Shown one piece after another: positions 33,925 to 43,999 of a stretch of DNA of 64,000 nucleotides (its first letter is position 1; every line of letters starts with the position of its first letter). The notes below the pieces were generated by a model. The model was not told the DNA's origin. It ran no database searches and saw only the letters and a list, made by a program, of their open reading frames with translations. The stretch covers positions 558,001 to 622,000 of the forward strand of contig NZ_AP026442.1 in assembly GCF_027923705.1 (NCBI RefSeq), in the 5' to 3' direction. Made by a program: the position numbers and the translations under genes. The stretch comes from Cellulomonas sp. NTE-D12 (GTDB lineage: Bacteria > Actinomycetota > Actinomycetes > Actinomycetales > Cellulomonadaceae).

Positions 33925-34226
33925 CGGGTAGGAATGCCGATGCGGAGGAGCGTGCTGCGAGGAGGCGGGCCGGTTGGGACTTCCTGATCGGACGAGTCGT
34001 CGATGACGTCCGCAGCACCCTGCGGCTTCTCACGATCGTGTCGGTGTGCATGGCGATCGGCGCTGCGATCTTCGGCGCAGCCAATCCGCAGGAGCGAGAA
34101 GGCGCAATGTTGTGGGCACTGGTCGTTCTCGTGCTCGCCGCTCTTCTCGGTGCGATGTGGGCCGCAGCCGAACGGTGGCGCCGAGCTCGGGGCAGTCGTG
34201 CGACAGGTCGCCCGCTCGATCAGTGA
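33921..34226 (+). CDS. Small two-helix membrane protein, function unknown
   Basis: A 101-residue protein. A charged N-terminus (EERAARRRAGWDFL) is followed by two hydrophobic helices (about 37-54 and 63-82) and an Arg-rich end. It starts at ATGA overlapping the M20 stop. Base composition drops to about 64% G+C here, clearly below its neighbours, and continues low through the next gene. I do not recognise the family. Confidence 0.7.
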   Translation: MTGRNADAEERAARRRAGWDFLIGRVVDDVRSTLRLLTIVSVCMAIGAAIFGAANPQEREGAMLWALVVLVLAALLGAMWAAAERWRRARGSRATGRPLDQ

Positions 34227-34272
34227 CGGAGTCCCCGCCGCACCGACCGAGCAGAGAGATGGGAGGACCCAC

Positions 34273-34515
34273 ATGGACGAGGACCTGCTCCGTTCCCTGT
34301 TCGATCGCGAGGACGTCGATCCTCGGTGCTACTCGTTCGGCAGCTCCGCTCCGGACGAGGGGTACTGCCTCGAGGAGACCTATGGGGGCTGGAGCGTCTA
34401 CTACTACGAACGCGGGTATCGCCGGGACGAGCGGACCCACGGCGACCTCGATGCGGCCTGCCTTGACGTGCTCGAGTGGGTACTGCGTGACCCCACGACG
34501 AGACGTCGGACCTGA
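34273..34515 (+). CDS. Small acidic protein, immunity-protein-like
   Basis: An 80-residue soluble protein rich in Asp, Glu and Tyr (EEYGGWSVYYYERGYRRDE-like core, then LDAACLDVLEWVLRDP). The pattern of a WxVYYxERG strand pair followed by an ACxxxLxWLLRD helix is familiar from small actinobacterial proteins found next to polymorphic toxins. That resemblance is from memory and no toxin lies here. GGGAGGACC precedes the ATG. Local G+C is low. Confidence 0.65.
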   Translation: MDEDLLRSLFDREDVDPRCYSFGSSAPDEGYCLEETYGGWSVYYYERGYRRDERTHGDLDAACLDVLEWVLRDPTTRRRT

Positions 34516-34549
34516 ACCGAGACTGCGGGCGAAGTCCCAGGCCGAAGGC

Positions 34550-34918
34550 TCAGCGGCCGGCGTGCTGCACGCACGTCGTGGCGGTGGGCCGCACGGCCAG
34601 CCGCTCGGCCGCGATCGGCTCACCGCCGACGGCGCAGATGCCGTAGGTTCCGTCGTCCAGCCGCGCCAGCGCGGCATCGACCTCGGCCAGGGCGCCCCGG
34701 GCGTCGCCGGCCAGCGCCTCCAGCTGGGCGCGCTCGAACGCGATCGTCGCGCCCTCGGGGTCGTGCTCGTCGTCGACGTTCGCGCCGCGCGCCGCGTCCA
34801 CCACGTCGGACCGGCTCGTCGTCACCCCGGCCAGCCGCGCCTCCACCGCCGCGCGCAGGCGCAGCAGCCGACGCCGCGCCTCGGCGCTCGGTCCGCTGCG
34901 ATCCGTCGGCGTGCTCAT
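34550..34918 (-). CDS. TraR/DksA-family protein with degenerate zinc finger
   Basis: A 122-residue protein. A coiled-coil N-terminal half (about 10-85) is followed by a C4-type finger region that has lost two ligands. The usual CxxCG is C-A-V-G-G and the final CxxC is C-V-Q-H, leaving two Cys and one His. The remaining context (GEPIAAERL...RPTATTC) is canonical. DksA-like proteins bind the RNA polymerase secondary channel; whether this one binds zinc is doubtful. The ATG at 34918 is chosen by family alignment. Confidence 0.8.
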   Translation of the reverse strand: MSTPTDRSGPSAEARRRLLRLRAAVEARLAGVTTSRSDVVDAARGANVDDEHDPEGATIAFERAQLEALAGDARGALAEVDAALARLDDGTYGICAVGGEPIAAERLAVRPTATTCVQHAGR

Positions 34919-35058
34919 CCGCCCAGCACAGCACGCCACCCCCGTCCGCGCCCGGGCCCGACAGCTGCCGCAAGCCCGGCCACGGCCCCAGGCGAAAACG
35001 CTGGGGTGCGGCCGGTAGCCTGGGCTCGTCTGTGTTCTTACGAGGCGAGGGGTGTTCC

Positions 35059-35442
35059 GTGCCCACCGGCAAGGTCAAGTGGTTCGACGCCGAGCGTGGT
35101 TTCGGTTTCATCGCCAGCGATGACGGCGGTGAGGTGTTCCTGCACGCCTCCGCGCTGCCCGCGGGTGTCACCGCACCCAAGCCCGGCACCAAGGTGGACT
35201 TCGGCGTGGCCGACGGGCGACGTGGCCCGCAGGCCCTGTCCGTGACGCTGCTCGACCCGGTCCCGTCCGTGGTCAAGGCGCGGCGTCGGCCGGCCGACGA
35301 GATGGCCGTGGTGGTCGAGGACCTGATCAAGGTGCTCGACAAGGTCGGCAACGACCTGCGCCGCGGCCGTTACCCCGAGAAGGAGCGCGCCACGAAGTAC
35401 GCGCAGCTGCTCCGGGCGGTCGCCGACGACCTCGAGGCCTGA
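35059..35442 (+). CDS. Cold-shock domain protein with C-terminal extension
   Basis: A 127-residue protein. The cold-shock domain (1-67) has RNP1 (GFGFI) and RNP2 (VFLH) for binding single-stranded RNA or DNA. The C-terminal helical extension of about 55 residues (DEMAVVVEDLIKVLDKVGNDLRRGRYPEKERATKYAQLL) is longer than classical CspA at about 67. The GTG start follows a GAGGGG ribosome site. It is the first gene of an operon; the next start is 1 nt past its stop. Confidence 0.92.
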   Translation: MPTGKVKWFDAERGFGFIASDDGGEVFLHASALPAGVTAPKPGTKVDFGVADGRRGPQALSVTLLDPVPSVVKARRRPADEMAVVVEDLIKVLDKVGNDLRRGRYPEKERATKYAQLLRAVADDLEA

Positions 35443-35443
35443 C

Positions 35444-36412
<969 letters not shown>

Positions 36413-36431
36413 CCGCCCCGGCGTCCTCGTC

Positions 36432-39400
36432 ATGACCGTCGACGCCTTCGACACCGCGCGCCTGCGGGCGGCGGTGCTCACCGCCTGGCGCTCCTCACCG
36501 GCCCGTCTGCGGGAGGACGCCAACACCGAGGAGGACCACGCCCGCGGCTACTACCGCGACCGCGTCGTCGTCGAGCTGGCGCAGAACGCGGCGGACGCCG
36601 CGACGCGCGCAGGGGTGCCGGGCCGGCTGCTGCTGCGGCTCGACCACGCGGACGACGGCGCGGCGGTCCTGGTCGCGGCCAACACGGGCGCTCCGCTGGA
36701 CGCCGCCGGTGTCGCATCCCTGTCCTCGATGCGGGCGTCGGCCAAACGTCCGGAGGCCGGTCTCGCGCACACCGGGGTGGTCGGACGGTTCGGCGTGGGC
36801 TTCGCCGCGGTGCGGGCGGTGTCCGACGAGGTGGACGTGCTGTCCACCAGCGGCGGCGTCCGGTTCTCGTTGGCCGACACGCGCTCGGCGCTGACCGCCG
36901 CGGCGCAGACGCTGCCCGAGCTGGCGCAGGAGGTCCGTCGTCGCGACGGGTCGCTGCCCGCGCTGCGGCTGCCGTGGTCCGCGGAGGGCCGTCCGCCGCT
37001 CGGCTACGACACGGCGGTGGTGCTGCACCTGCGCGACGAGGTCGCGGCCGACGAGGTGCGCGGCCTGCTGGACGAGGTGGACGACGCCCTGCTGATCGCC
37101 CTGCCGGGGCTCGTCGAGATCCTCGTCGAGGTGCCGGACGCCGCACCGCGCCGCATTGCGGACGTGACGGACCGGTGGGTGCTGTCGAGCGCCGAGGGTG
37201 AGGTGCCGCTCGCGCTGGTGGCCGACCGGCCCGTCGAGGAGCGGTCGGCGCGGTCGTGGCGGGTGACGTGGGGAGTGCCGCGCGCCGCCGGCTCCGGCGG
37301 TCCGCAGCGGCCGGTGACGTGGCGGCACGTGGTGCACGCACCGACGGCGACGGACGACCCGATCACGGTCCCGGCGCTGCTCGTCGCCACCCTGCCGCTG
37401 GACCCGACCCGTCGGCACGTCGCGCTGGGGCCGCTCGCCGACGCGGTCCTCGAGCACGCCGCCGAGGCCTACGCCCGGCTCGCCGAGCTGCTCGCGCAGG
37501 ACGGTCACGAGCCGCTGGCCCTGGTGCCGGTCGGCCTGCCCGCCGGTGCGCTCGACTCCCGCCTGCACCAGCACCTGGTCGCGCGGCTGGCGAGCACCCC
37601 GCTGCTGCGTTCGGCGGGTGGGGCGCGACTGGTGGCACCGGACTCCGCCGTCGCGGTGGACGGGCCGCCGGGCGTGGAGACGGCGCTCGGGCGGCTGGTG
37701 CCGGGGCTGGTCAGCGTGCCCGTCGGGCTGGCGGCCCAGGCCCGGACCCTCGGTGTGGACGTCGTGCCGCTGTCCGACCTGGTCGAGGGGCTACCGGCGG
37801 TGCGCGACGCCGACTGGGCGGCGGTGTACACGGGCCTGGACGCCGTGGCGTCGGACGGCCGGACGCGGGAGGCGCTCGCGGGGCTGCCGGTGCCGCTGGC
37901 GGACGGGCGGGTCGTGCGGGGCGCGCGCGGTGCGGTGCTGCTGCCCGCCGGGGCGGCCGACCGGCTGGAGCCGACCACGCTGGAGTCGCTGGCGCGCTGG
38001 GGCCTGCGCGTGGTGGATCCCGGCGCCGCGCATCCGCTGCTCGAGCGCCTCGGTGCCGCCGCGCCTGACCTGGCGGGTCTGCTGGCGCACGACGCCGTTC
38101 GGCTGGCGGTGCTGGCGCAGGCCGACGACGACGACCTCGACGTCGCGGACGAGGTGACGGACGCCGTGCTCGACCTGGTCGGCGCGGTGCTGGCCGACGG
38201 CGGCCGCCCGCCGACGGCCCCGTGGCTCGGCCTGCTGACGCTCCCCGCCGCCGACGGTGAGCCGACCCCGGCCCACGGCCTGGTGCTGCCGGGCTCGACG
38301 GCGGCGCGCCTGCTCGACGACCGCGTGCTCGCCCCGGTCGCGGTGGCGACGGTCGAGCGCTGGGGCGCGGAGGTCCTCACCGCGGTCGGTGTCCGTGCCG
38401 ACCTGGTGCTGGTCCCGGTCGACGGCGTGCTGGCCGACCCCGCCGCGCTCGACCCCGGGGCGACGGACGCCGCGACCCTCGCCGCCCAGTCGCTGGACGC
38501 CTGGCCCGACTACCTCGCGCACCTGGGCGAGAACCTCAGCCCGGGCGCGTACGTGGGCGACCTGGTGGCCGTGGCCGATCTCGACGCGGTCGCCGACGAC
38601 TCCTGGCCGGCGGTGCTGGACCGCCTCGCCGGCGAACCGGCGCTGCGCGCGGCGCTGCTCGACCCGGTGCGGGACGAGCACGGCCGCCGCGCAGAGCCCT
38701 ACACCGCCTGGTGGCTGCGGACGCGAAGCGGGCTGGTGACCGGCGGCCCGTTCGCGCTGCCGTCGGGCGCCGACGAGGGCGTGGCGGCGACGAGCCTCGA
38801 GCCCGGCGGCACGGGACCGTCGGCGCCGTCGGCCACCCCGGTCGACGACGCGGTGCGCACGCTGCTCCCACCCGTCCCGGAGGCGCTGGCCGAGGTGGAC
38901 CCCGCCGTGCTCCGCGTGCTCGGCGGGGTGGCCACCCTCGCCGAGCTCGACGCCGACGGCTGGGTGCCGGTGCTCGACGGCCTGCCGAGCGGTCGTGGCG
39001 TCGACCCGGCGGTCGCCGTGGCGGTGTGGCGGGCGCTCGCGACACTCGCCGAGGCCGACGGGCCGCCCGTGGCACCGGAACGGGTGCCGGCACTGGTGGC
39101 GGCCGACCGGGTGGCGGCCGTCCACGTCGAGGACGCCGCCGTGGCGGACTCGCCGCAGTGGCTGCAGCGGGTGGACGTCGCCGCGATGGTCCCGGTCCCG
39201 CCGACCCAGGCCCTGGCGCTGGCCGGCCTGCTGGACCTGCCGCTCGCCTCCGACCTGACCACCGGCGAGGTGGACCAGGACGACGCGGTCGAGCAGCCCG
39301 TCCCGGTGGCCGCTCGAGCGCTGGTGGACGGGCCCACCACCTGGTGGGAGCACGAGGACCTGCGCGTCGACGGTGCGGCCGTGGACTGGTGGGTGGACGC

Positions 39401-39563
39401 CGACGGCGGTCTGCACGCGACCACGCTGGCCGGTCTGGCGGCCGCGCTGGCGCAGGCCAGCGGCCGGTGGTCACGGCGATGGGCGCTGGAGACGGTGCTG
39501 ACCGAGCCGGGACGGGCGGCCGAGGTGCGCCTCGGCGAGGCGTCGGAGTCGGACCCGGCCTGA
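36432..39563 (+). CDS. Large HSP90-like (sacsin-type) ATPase
   Basis: A 1,043-residue protein. Its N-terminal 230 residues show a GHKL/HSP90-type ATP site: the Asn/Asp motif VVELAQNAADAA, the G1-like segment and GRFGVGFAAVRAVSDEV. This matches the sacsin N-terminal ATP-binding-like family. The remaining 800 residues are Ala/Val/Leu/Asp-rich with no recognised domain. It starts 19 nt after the DUF3027 stop without a clear ribosome site, so it is probably coupled. The ATPase is expected to be active. A chaperone role is inference from the fold. Confidence 0.85.
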   Translation: MTVDAFDTARLRAAVLTAWRSSPARLREDANTEEDHARGYYRDRVVVELAQNAADAATRAGVPGRLLLRLDHADDGAAVLVAANTGAPLDAAGVASLSSMRASAKRPEAGLAHTGVVGRFGVGFAAVRAVSDEVDVLSTSGGVRFSLADTRSALTAAAQTLPELAQEVRRRDGSLPALRLPWSAEGRPPLGYDTAVVLHLRDEVAADEVRGLLDEVDDALLIALPGLVEILVEVPDAAPRRIADVTDRWVLSSAEGEVPLALVADRPVEERSARSWRVTWGVPRAAGSGGPQRPVTWRHVVHAPTATDDPITVPALLVATLPLDPTRRHVALGPLADAVLEHAAEAYARLAELLAQDGHEPLALVPVGLPAGALDSRLHQHLVARLASTPLLRSAGGARLVAPDSAVAVDGPPGVETALGRLVPGLVSVPVGLAAQARTLGVDVVPLSDLVEGLPAVRDADWAAVYTGLDAVASDGRTREALAGLPVPLADGRVVRGARGAVLLPAGAADRLEPTTLESLARWGLRVVDPGAAHPLLERLGAAAPDLAGLLAHDAVRLAVLAQADDDDLDVADEVTDAVLDLVGAVLADGGRPPTAPWLGLLTLPAADGEPTPAHGLVLPGSTAARLLDDRVLAPVAVATVERWGAEVLTAVGVRADLVLVPVDGVLADPAALDPGATDAATLAAQSLDAWPDYLAHLGENLSPGAYVGDLVAVADLDAVADDSWPAVLDRLAGEPALRAALLDPVRDEHGRRAEPYTAWWLRTRSGLVTGGPFALPSGADEGVAATSLEPGGTGPSAPSATPVDDAVRTLLPPVPEALAEVDPAVLRVLGGVATLAELDADGWVPVLDGLPSGRGVDPAVAVAVWRALATLAEADGPPVAPERVPALVAADRVAAVHVEDAAVADSPQWLQRVDVAAMVPVPPTQALALAGLLDLPLASDLTTGEVDQDDAVEQPVPVAARALVDGPTTWWEHEDLRVDGAAVDWWVDADGGLHATTLAGLAAALAQASGRWSRRWALETVLTEPGRAAEVRLGEASESDPA

Positions 39564-39590
39564 CACCCGGACGCCGTCGGCCCGGGCGGA

Positions 39591-39854
39591 TCAGCCCTGC
39601 TCGCGCCGCATCCTCCGGCCCAGCGCGTCGTGCCGCCCGGCCCACGCCCGGCCGGCCACGCCGAGCACCAGGCCCGTGACGCACACCGCGACCGGCGTCC
39701 ACCCGGTGCGCCCGAGGACGGCCAGCACGACGGTGACCAGCAGCCCGACCCCCCACAGCACCATCCCGCCGAGCGCAACCCGGGCGAGGTCCACCTCGAG
39801 CGGTCGGGTCGGCGTCGACGGGTGCACAGGCTGCGCGGGCTGCTCGGTCGGCAC
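39591..39854 (-). CDS. DUF2530 membrane protein
   Basis: An 87-residue protein with two membrane helices (about 25-47 and 52-70) and a basic end (RHDALGRRMRREQG), matching the actinobacterial DUF2530 family. TAGGGT lies 6 nt before the GTG, a leaderless arrangement. It is convergent with the large ATPase gene and divergent from the purine permease. The function is unknown. Confidence 0.82.
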   Translation of the reverse strand: MPTEQPAQPVHPSTPTRPLEVDLARVALGGMVLWGVGLLVTVVLAVLGRTGWTPVAVCVTGLVLGVAGRAWAGRHDALGRRMRREQG

Positions 39855-39948
39855 CGTCCGACCCTATGCCGCCGCGCTCGTGTTACGGCTGCGTGAACCC
39901 TCTCGGACACCCACGGGACGGTGCGCACACTTCTGCCACACTTCGCCC

Positions 39949-41415
39949 ATGGCATCCCCCCGTACCACCGACGAGGCGCCGACGCGTAGCGAGAAGCCCC
40001 TCAACCCCCTCGACCGCTTCTTCCACATCACGGAGCGCGGCTCGACCATCGGCACCGAGATCCGCGGCGGTCTGGTGACCTTCTTCACGATGGCCTACAT
40101 CATCGTGCTCAACCCGATCATCCTCGGTGGCAAGGACGCCACGGGTCAGGCACTGGCCGCTCCGGCCACCATCGCGGCGACGACGGCGCTGATCGCCGGC
40201 GTCATGACCATCCTCATGGGCGTGTGGGCCAACTTCCCGCTGGCCCTGGCCACCGGTCTCGGCATCAACGCGGTGGTGGCCTTCTCCATCGCCGTGCTGC
40301 CGAAGATGGCCTGGCAGGACGCGATGGGCATCGTGGTCCTCGAGGGCATCATCATCACGGTCCTGGTGCTCACCGGGTTCCGGCAGGCGGTGTTCAACGC
40401 GGTGCCGACGTGGCTGAAGACGGCCATCAGCGTGGGCATCGGCCTGTTCATCGCCTTCATCGGCGTCGTGGACTCCGGCTTCGTCCGCGTCCCGCCGGGC
40501 GCGGCCACCCCCGTGGAGCTCGGCCAGTTCGGCTCGCTGTCCACGTGGCCGGTCCTGGTCTTCGTCATCGGCCTGGTGCTGATGGTCATCCTGCTGGTGA
40601 AGAAGGTCCGCGGGGCGATCCTCATCTCCATCCTCAGCACCACGGTCCTCGGCATCGTCGTCGAGGCCGTCGCCAAGCTCGGCTTCGGCACCGACAAGAA
40701 CCCGGGCGGCTGGAAGTCGACGGTCCCGTCGTTCCCCAAGACGATCGTCGACGCGCCCAACTTCTCGCTGCTGGGCCACTTCTCGCTGTTCGGCGCGTTC
40801 TCCAAGATCGGCGCGATCACGGCGATCGTCCTGGTGTTCTCCCTGCTGCTGTCGGACTTCTTCGACACGATGGGCACGATGGTGGCCATCGGCGCGGAGG
40901 CCGGCCTGAACGACGAGAACGGCAACCCGCCGAAGACCCGCGAGATCCTGATCGTCGACTCCCTCGCCGCCGTCGCCGGTGGCATGGGCGGTGTCTCGAG
41001 CAACACCGCGTACATCGAGTCGGCGTCCGGCGTCGGCGACGGTGCGCGCACCGGCCTGGCGTCGATCGTCACCGGCATCGCGTTCCTGCTGTCGACGTTC
41101 CTCGCGCCGCTGGTGGCCGTGATCCCGTCGGAGGCCGCCGCGCCTGCGCTCGTCGTCGTCGGCTTCCTCATGGTGACGCAGGTGCTCGACATCGACTGGA
41201 AGTCCTTCGAGATCGCCATCCCGGCGTTCTTCACGATGATCCTGATGCCGTTCACCTACTCGATCACCGCGGGCATCGGCGCGGGCGTGATCATGTACGT
41301 GATCCTGCAGGCGGTGGTGGGCAAGGCCCGCAAGATCCACCCGCTGATGTGGCTGATCACGGTGCTGTTCGTCCTGTACTTCATCCGCGGGCCGCTCCAG
41401 ACCTGGATCGGCTGA
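39949..41415 (+). CDS. NCS2-family purine permease (AzgA/PbuG-like)
   Basis: A 488-residue transporter with about 12-13 helices of the AzgA subfamily, which imports adenine, guanine or hypoxanthine with protons. Signatures include TEIRGGLVTFFTMAYIIVLNP, FPLALATGLGINAVVAF, LLLSDFFDTMGTMVAIG and SNTAYIESASGVGDGARTGL. The ATG is 6 nt after CACACT, a weak leaderless-type box. It is monocistronic with a strong terminator. The exact purine cannot be assigned. Confidence 0.93.
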   Translation: MASPRTTDEAPTRSEKPLNPLDRFFHITERGSTIGTEIRGGLVTFFTMAYIIVLNPIILGGKDATGQALAAPATIAATTALIAGVMTILMGVWANFPLALATGLGINAVVAFSIAVLPKMAWQDAMGIVVLEGIIITVLVLTGFRQAVFNAVPTWLKTAISVGIGLFIAFIGVVDSGFVRVPPGAATPVELGQFGSLSTWPVLVFVIGLVLMVILLVKKVRGAILISILSTTVLGIVVEAVAKLGFGTDKNPGGWKSTVPSFPKTIVDAPNFSLLGHFSLFGAFSKIGAITAIVLVFSLLLSDFFDTMGTMVAIGAEAGLNDENGNPPKTREILIVDSLAAVAGGMGGVSSNTAYIESASGVGDGARTGLASIVTGIAFLLSTFLAPLVAVIPSEAAAPALVVVGFLMVTQVLDIDWKSFEIAIPAFFTMILMPFTYSITAGIGAGVIMYVILQAVVGKARKIHPLMWLITVLFVLYFIRGPLQTWIG

Positions 41416-41430
41416 CCGCACCCGCTCCAC

Positions 41431-41468
41431 CCACGGGCCGGACTCCCTCGAGGGGGTCCGGCCCGTGG
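41431..41468 (+). terminator. Terminator of the purine permease gene
   Basis: CCACGGGCCGGAC (41431-41443) pairs perfectly with GTCCGGCCCGTGG (41456-41468), with inner CCCT/AGGG pairs, 16 nt after the stop. Confidence 0.9.
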
Positions 41469-41615
41469 CGTCTCGCCGTCCGGGTGCCGTGGTGCCGCCG
41501 GGTCGGGCCGCCCCGTCGTGCCACCGCGCGCCGGGGCGTTTCGCCCGCTTTCTCGCGATGCCGTCGACAGCCCGCTGGTTAGGGTGAGGAGCCCCTGACG
41601 AGCAAGGAGACCGGC

Positions 41616-42941
41616 GTGCGCATCAGTGTCATCGGCTGCGGCTACCTGGGCGCGGTGCACGCCGCGTGCATGACCGTGCTCGGCCACGAGGTGGTGGGCA
41701 TCGACGTCGACGAGGCCAAGGTCGAGGCGCTGCGGGCCGGTCGCGCGCCCTTCTTCGAGCCCGGTCTGCCCGAGCTGCTCGCGCAGGCGGAGGCCACGGG
41801 CAGGCTGACGTTCAGCACGTCGATGTCCGACGCGTCCGGCGCCGACGTGCACTTCATCTGTGTGGGCACGCCGCAGATGCACGGCGAGTTCCGGGCCGAC
41901 CTCACCTACGTCGACACCGCCGTCACCGCGCTGGCCCCGTACCTGCGGGCGGGCGACGTGGTGGCCGGCAAGTCCACGGTCCCCGTCGGGACCGCGGAGC
42001 GGGTGGCCCGCGTGCTGGCGCCGTCCGGCGCCGTGCTCGTCTGGAACCCGGAGTTCCTGCGGGAGGGTTTCGCGGTCCAGGACACGCTGCACCCGGACCG
42101 CCTGGTCTACGGTCTGCCGACGGACGACGAGGGCGTCGCGACCGCCGCGGGGGAGAAGGCGCGCGCGGCGCTCGACGAGGTCTACGCGAAGCCCCTGGCG
42201 GACGGCACCCCGCTGGTGGTGACCGACCTGGCCACCGCCCAGCTGGTCAAGGTGGCGGCCAACTCGTTCCTCGCCACCAAGATCAGCTTCATCAACGCGA
42301 TGGCCGAGCTGTGCGAGGCGACGGGTGCCGACGTCACCCGGCTGGCCGACGCGATCGGCTACGACCCCCGGATCGGCCGGAAGTTCCTCAACGCCGGGCT
42401 CGGCTTCGGCGGGGGCTGCCTTCCCAAGGACATCCGCGCCTTCATGGCGCGGGCCGGCGAGCTGGGCGTGTCCGACGCGCTGGGCTTCCTCCGCGAGATC
42501 GACTCGATCAACATGCGCCGCCGGGTGCGCGTGGTGGACCTGGCCCGCGAGGTCTGCCACGGCTCGATCGTCGGCCGCACCGTCGCGGTGCTGGGCGCCG
42601 CGTTCAAGCCCGACTCCGACGACGTGCGGGACTCCCCGGCCCTGAGCGTCGCGGCGCAGATGCAGCTGCAGGGTGCGCACGTCACCGTCACCGACCCGCA
42701 GGCCATCGAGAACGCCCGGGCCAAGTGGCCGGACCTGCGGTTCGCCGCCGACCCGCTCGAGGCGGCCGCCGAGGCCGACGTGGTGCTGCTGGCGACGGAG
42801 TGGGCGGAGTACCGCGACCTCGACCCGGACGAGCTCGGTGCCGTGGTCGCGCACAAGCGGATCCTCGACGGGCGCAACGTGCTGGATCCCGCGCGGTGGC
42901 GCGCGGCGGGCTGGACCTACCGGGCGCTCGGCAGGCCCTGA
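41616..42941 (+). CDS. ugd: UDP-glucose 6-dehydrogenase
   Basis: A 441-residue NAD-dependent enzyme oxidising UDP-glucose twice to UDP-glucuronate for exopolysaccharide or cell-wall glycans. The N-terminal Rossmann motif is GCGYLG, and the central domain carries NPEFLREG. The catalytic Cys268 is in GFGGGCLPKD, and a C-terminal UDP-binding domain follows (AFKPDSDDVRDSP). AAGGAG supports the GTG. A TAGGGT box (41580-41585) is a possible -10. It stands alone with no glycosyltransferase nearby. Confidence 0.95.
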   Translation: MRISVIGCGYLGAVHAACMTVLGHEVVGIDVDEAKVEALRAGRAPFFEPGLPELLAQAEATGRLTFSTSMSDASGADVHFICVGTPQMHGEFRADLTYVDTAVTALAPYLRAGDVVAGKSTVPVGTAERVARVLAPSGAVLVWNPEFLREGFAVQDTLHPDRLVYGLPTDDEGVATAAGEKARAALDEVYAKPLADGTPLVVTDLATAQLVKVAANSFLATKISFINAMAELCEATGADVTRLADAIGYDPRIGRKFLNAGLGFGGGCLPKDIRAFMARAGELGVSDALGFLREIDSINMRRRVRVVDLAREVCHGSIVGRTVAVLGAAFKPDSDDVRDSPALSVAAQMQLQGAHVTVTDPQAIENARAKWPDLRFAADPLEAAAEADVVLLATEWAEYRDLDPDELGAVVAHKRILDGRNVLDPARWRAAGWTYRALGRP

Positions 42942-42952
42942 ACGGCCGCTGC

Positions 42953-43486
42953 TCAGCCCCCGCCGAGCAGCAGCTGGACGCAGAGCATCTGGTCGCCGTC
43001 GTGCGTGCAGGCGACGGCGGTCCCCGTGATCGCGCGGTCGAGGATGTCCGCACGCTGCCGCGTGGACGCCATCCAGGTCGTCACCACGGCGACCGGGCGC
43101 TCGGCGGCGCGGCTGAGGTTCTCCCGCACGACGACCGCCTGCGGGCAGGCCTGCCGCACGTCGTCGAGCGGCGCGTGCTCCAGCCGCTGCCCGATCAGCA
43201 GGTCGGCGCGCTGCCCGGCTGCAGCCCGGGCGCACGTGGCGTCGGCGAGCGGCGCCATGCCGGCGTGCCGGCGCTGCTCGTCCACCGCGGCGCGGAGCTG
43301 GGCGGCGTAGGCGTCGGGGTCGGTGGACGCCTGGGACAGCGGCGTCCTGGTCCACGGCAGCGCGGCGTCCCCGGCGGGATGTGCCAGCACCCAGCCGACC
43401 AGCACGAGCGCGCCGGCCACCGCCAGGGCGATCGTGAGCGTCGTCGCTCCGCGGACGCGACGCAGCGCCGGGGGAGGGGCGGCCAC
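42953..43486 (-). CDS. CAP/SCP-superfamily-like secreted protein
   Basis: About 177 residues: an N-terminal membrane anchor (about 16-34), then a CAP-like domain (about 55-175). Fragments such as LRAAVDEQRRHAGMAPL, RAAAGQRADLLI, VVRENLS and WMAS fit the family, but the classic metal-site His residues are not obvious. I choose the GTG at 43486, which has TACGCT 6 nt upstream. The GTG at 43543 would run through the marR promoter. It is divergent from the MarR-type gene. Confidence 0.7.
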   Translation of the reverse strand: MAAPPPALRRVRGATTLTIALAVAGALVLVGWVLAHPAGDAALPWTRTPLSQASTDPDAYAAQLRAAVDEQRRHAGMAPLADATCARAAAGQRADLLIGQRLEHAPLDDVRQACPQAVVVRENLSRAAERPVAVVTTWMASTRQRADILDRAITGTAVACTHDGDQMLCVQLLLGGG

Positions 43487-43567
43487 GCGGTCAGCGTACG
43501 CAGCGCCTCGCGGGCTGCGTGCCGACCGAAAAGTCGTTCGCACAGGTAATGAGATAGACTAACGACC

Positions 43568-43999
43568 ATGCCCCCCGCCGTGACCGCGCCGAGCCTCGCC
43601 GCGGACCTGCGCGTGGCGCTGAGCCGGGCCAACCGCCGGGTGCGCGCCGAGCGCGGCTCCGCCGGCCTGTCCGACCCGCAGTTCTCCGTGCTGGCCCTGC
43701 TGACCCGCAACGGCCCCATGACGCCCGGTCAGCTGGCCGACGCCGACCGGGTCCAGCCGCCGACCATGACGCGCACGGTGAACTGCCTGGTCGACCTGGG
43801 TCTGGTCAGCAAGGGGGAGAACCCCGCGGACGGCCGCCAGGTGGTCGTCTCCCTGACGGAGCAGGGGGTCGCCGAGGTGCGGGAGACGCGGCGGCGGCGC
43901 AACGCCTGGCTCGCCCAGCGCCTGGCGGGCCTGACCGCCGAGGAGCGGGCCGTGCTGTCCCGTGCCGCCGAGCTGCTGAGGGGGATCGCCGAGCAGTGA
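43568..43999 (+). CDS. MarR-family transcriptional regulator
   Basis: A 143-residue winged-helix regulator. It contains the MarR core LSDPQFSVLALL...MTPGQLADADRVQPPTMTRTVNCLVDLGLV, a basic wing (SKGENPADGRQ) and a dimerisation helix at each end. TAGACT is exactly 7 nt before the ATG with no ribosome site, so it is leaderless. Its stop overlaps the next start as GTGA, so it forms an operon with the exporter, which it probably represses. The ligand is unknown. Confidence 0.93.
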   Translation: MPPAVTAPSLAADLRVALSRANRRVRAERGSAGLSDPQFSVLALLTRNGPMTPGQLADADRVQPPTMTRTVNCLVDLGLVSKGENPADGRQVVVSLTEQGVAEVRETRRRRNAWLAQRLAGLTAEERAVLSRAAELLRGIAEQ

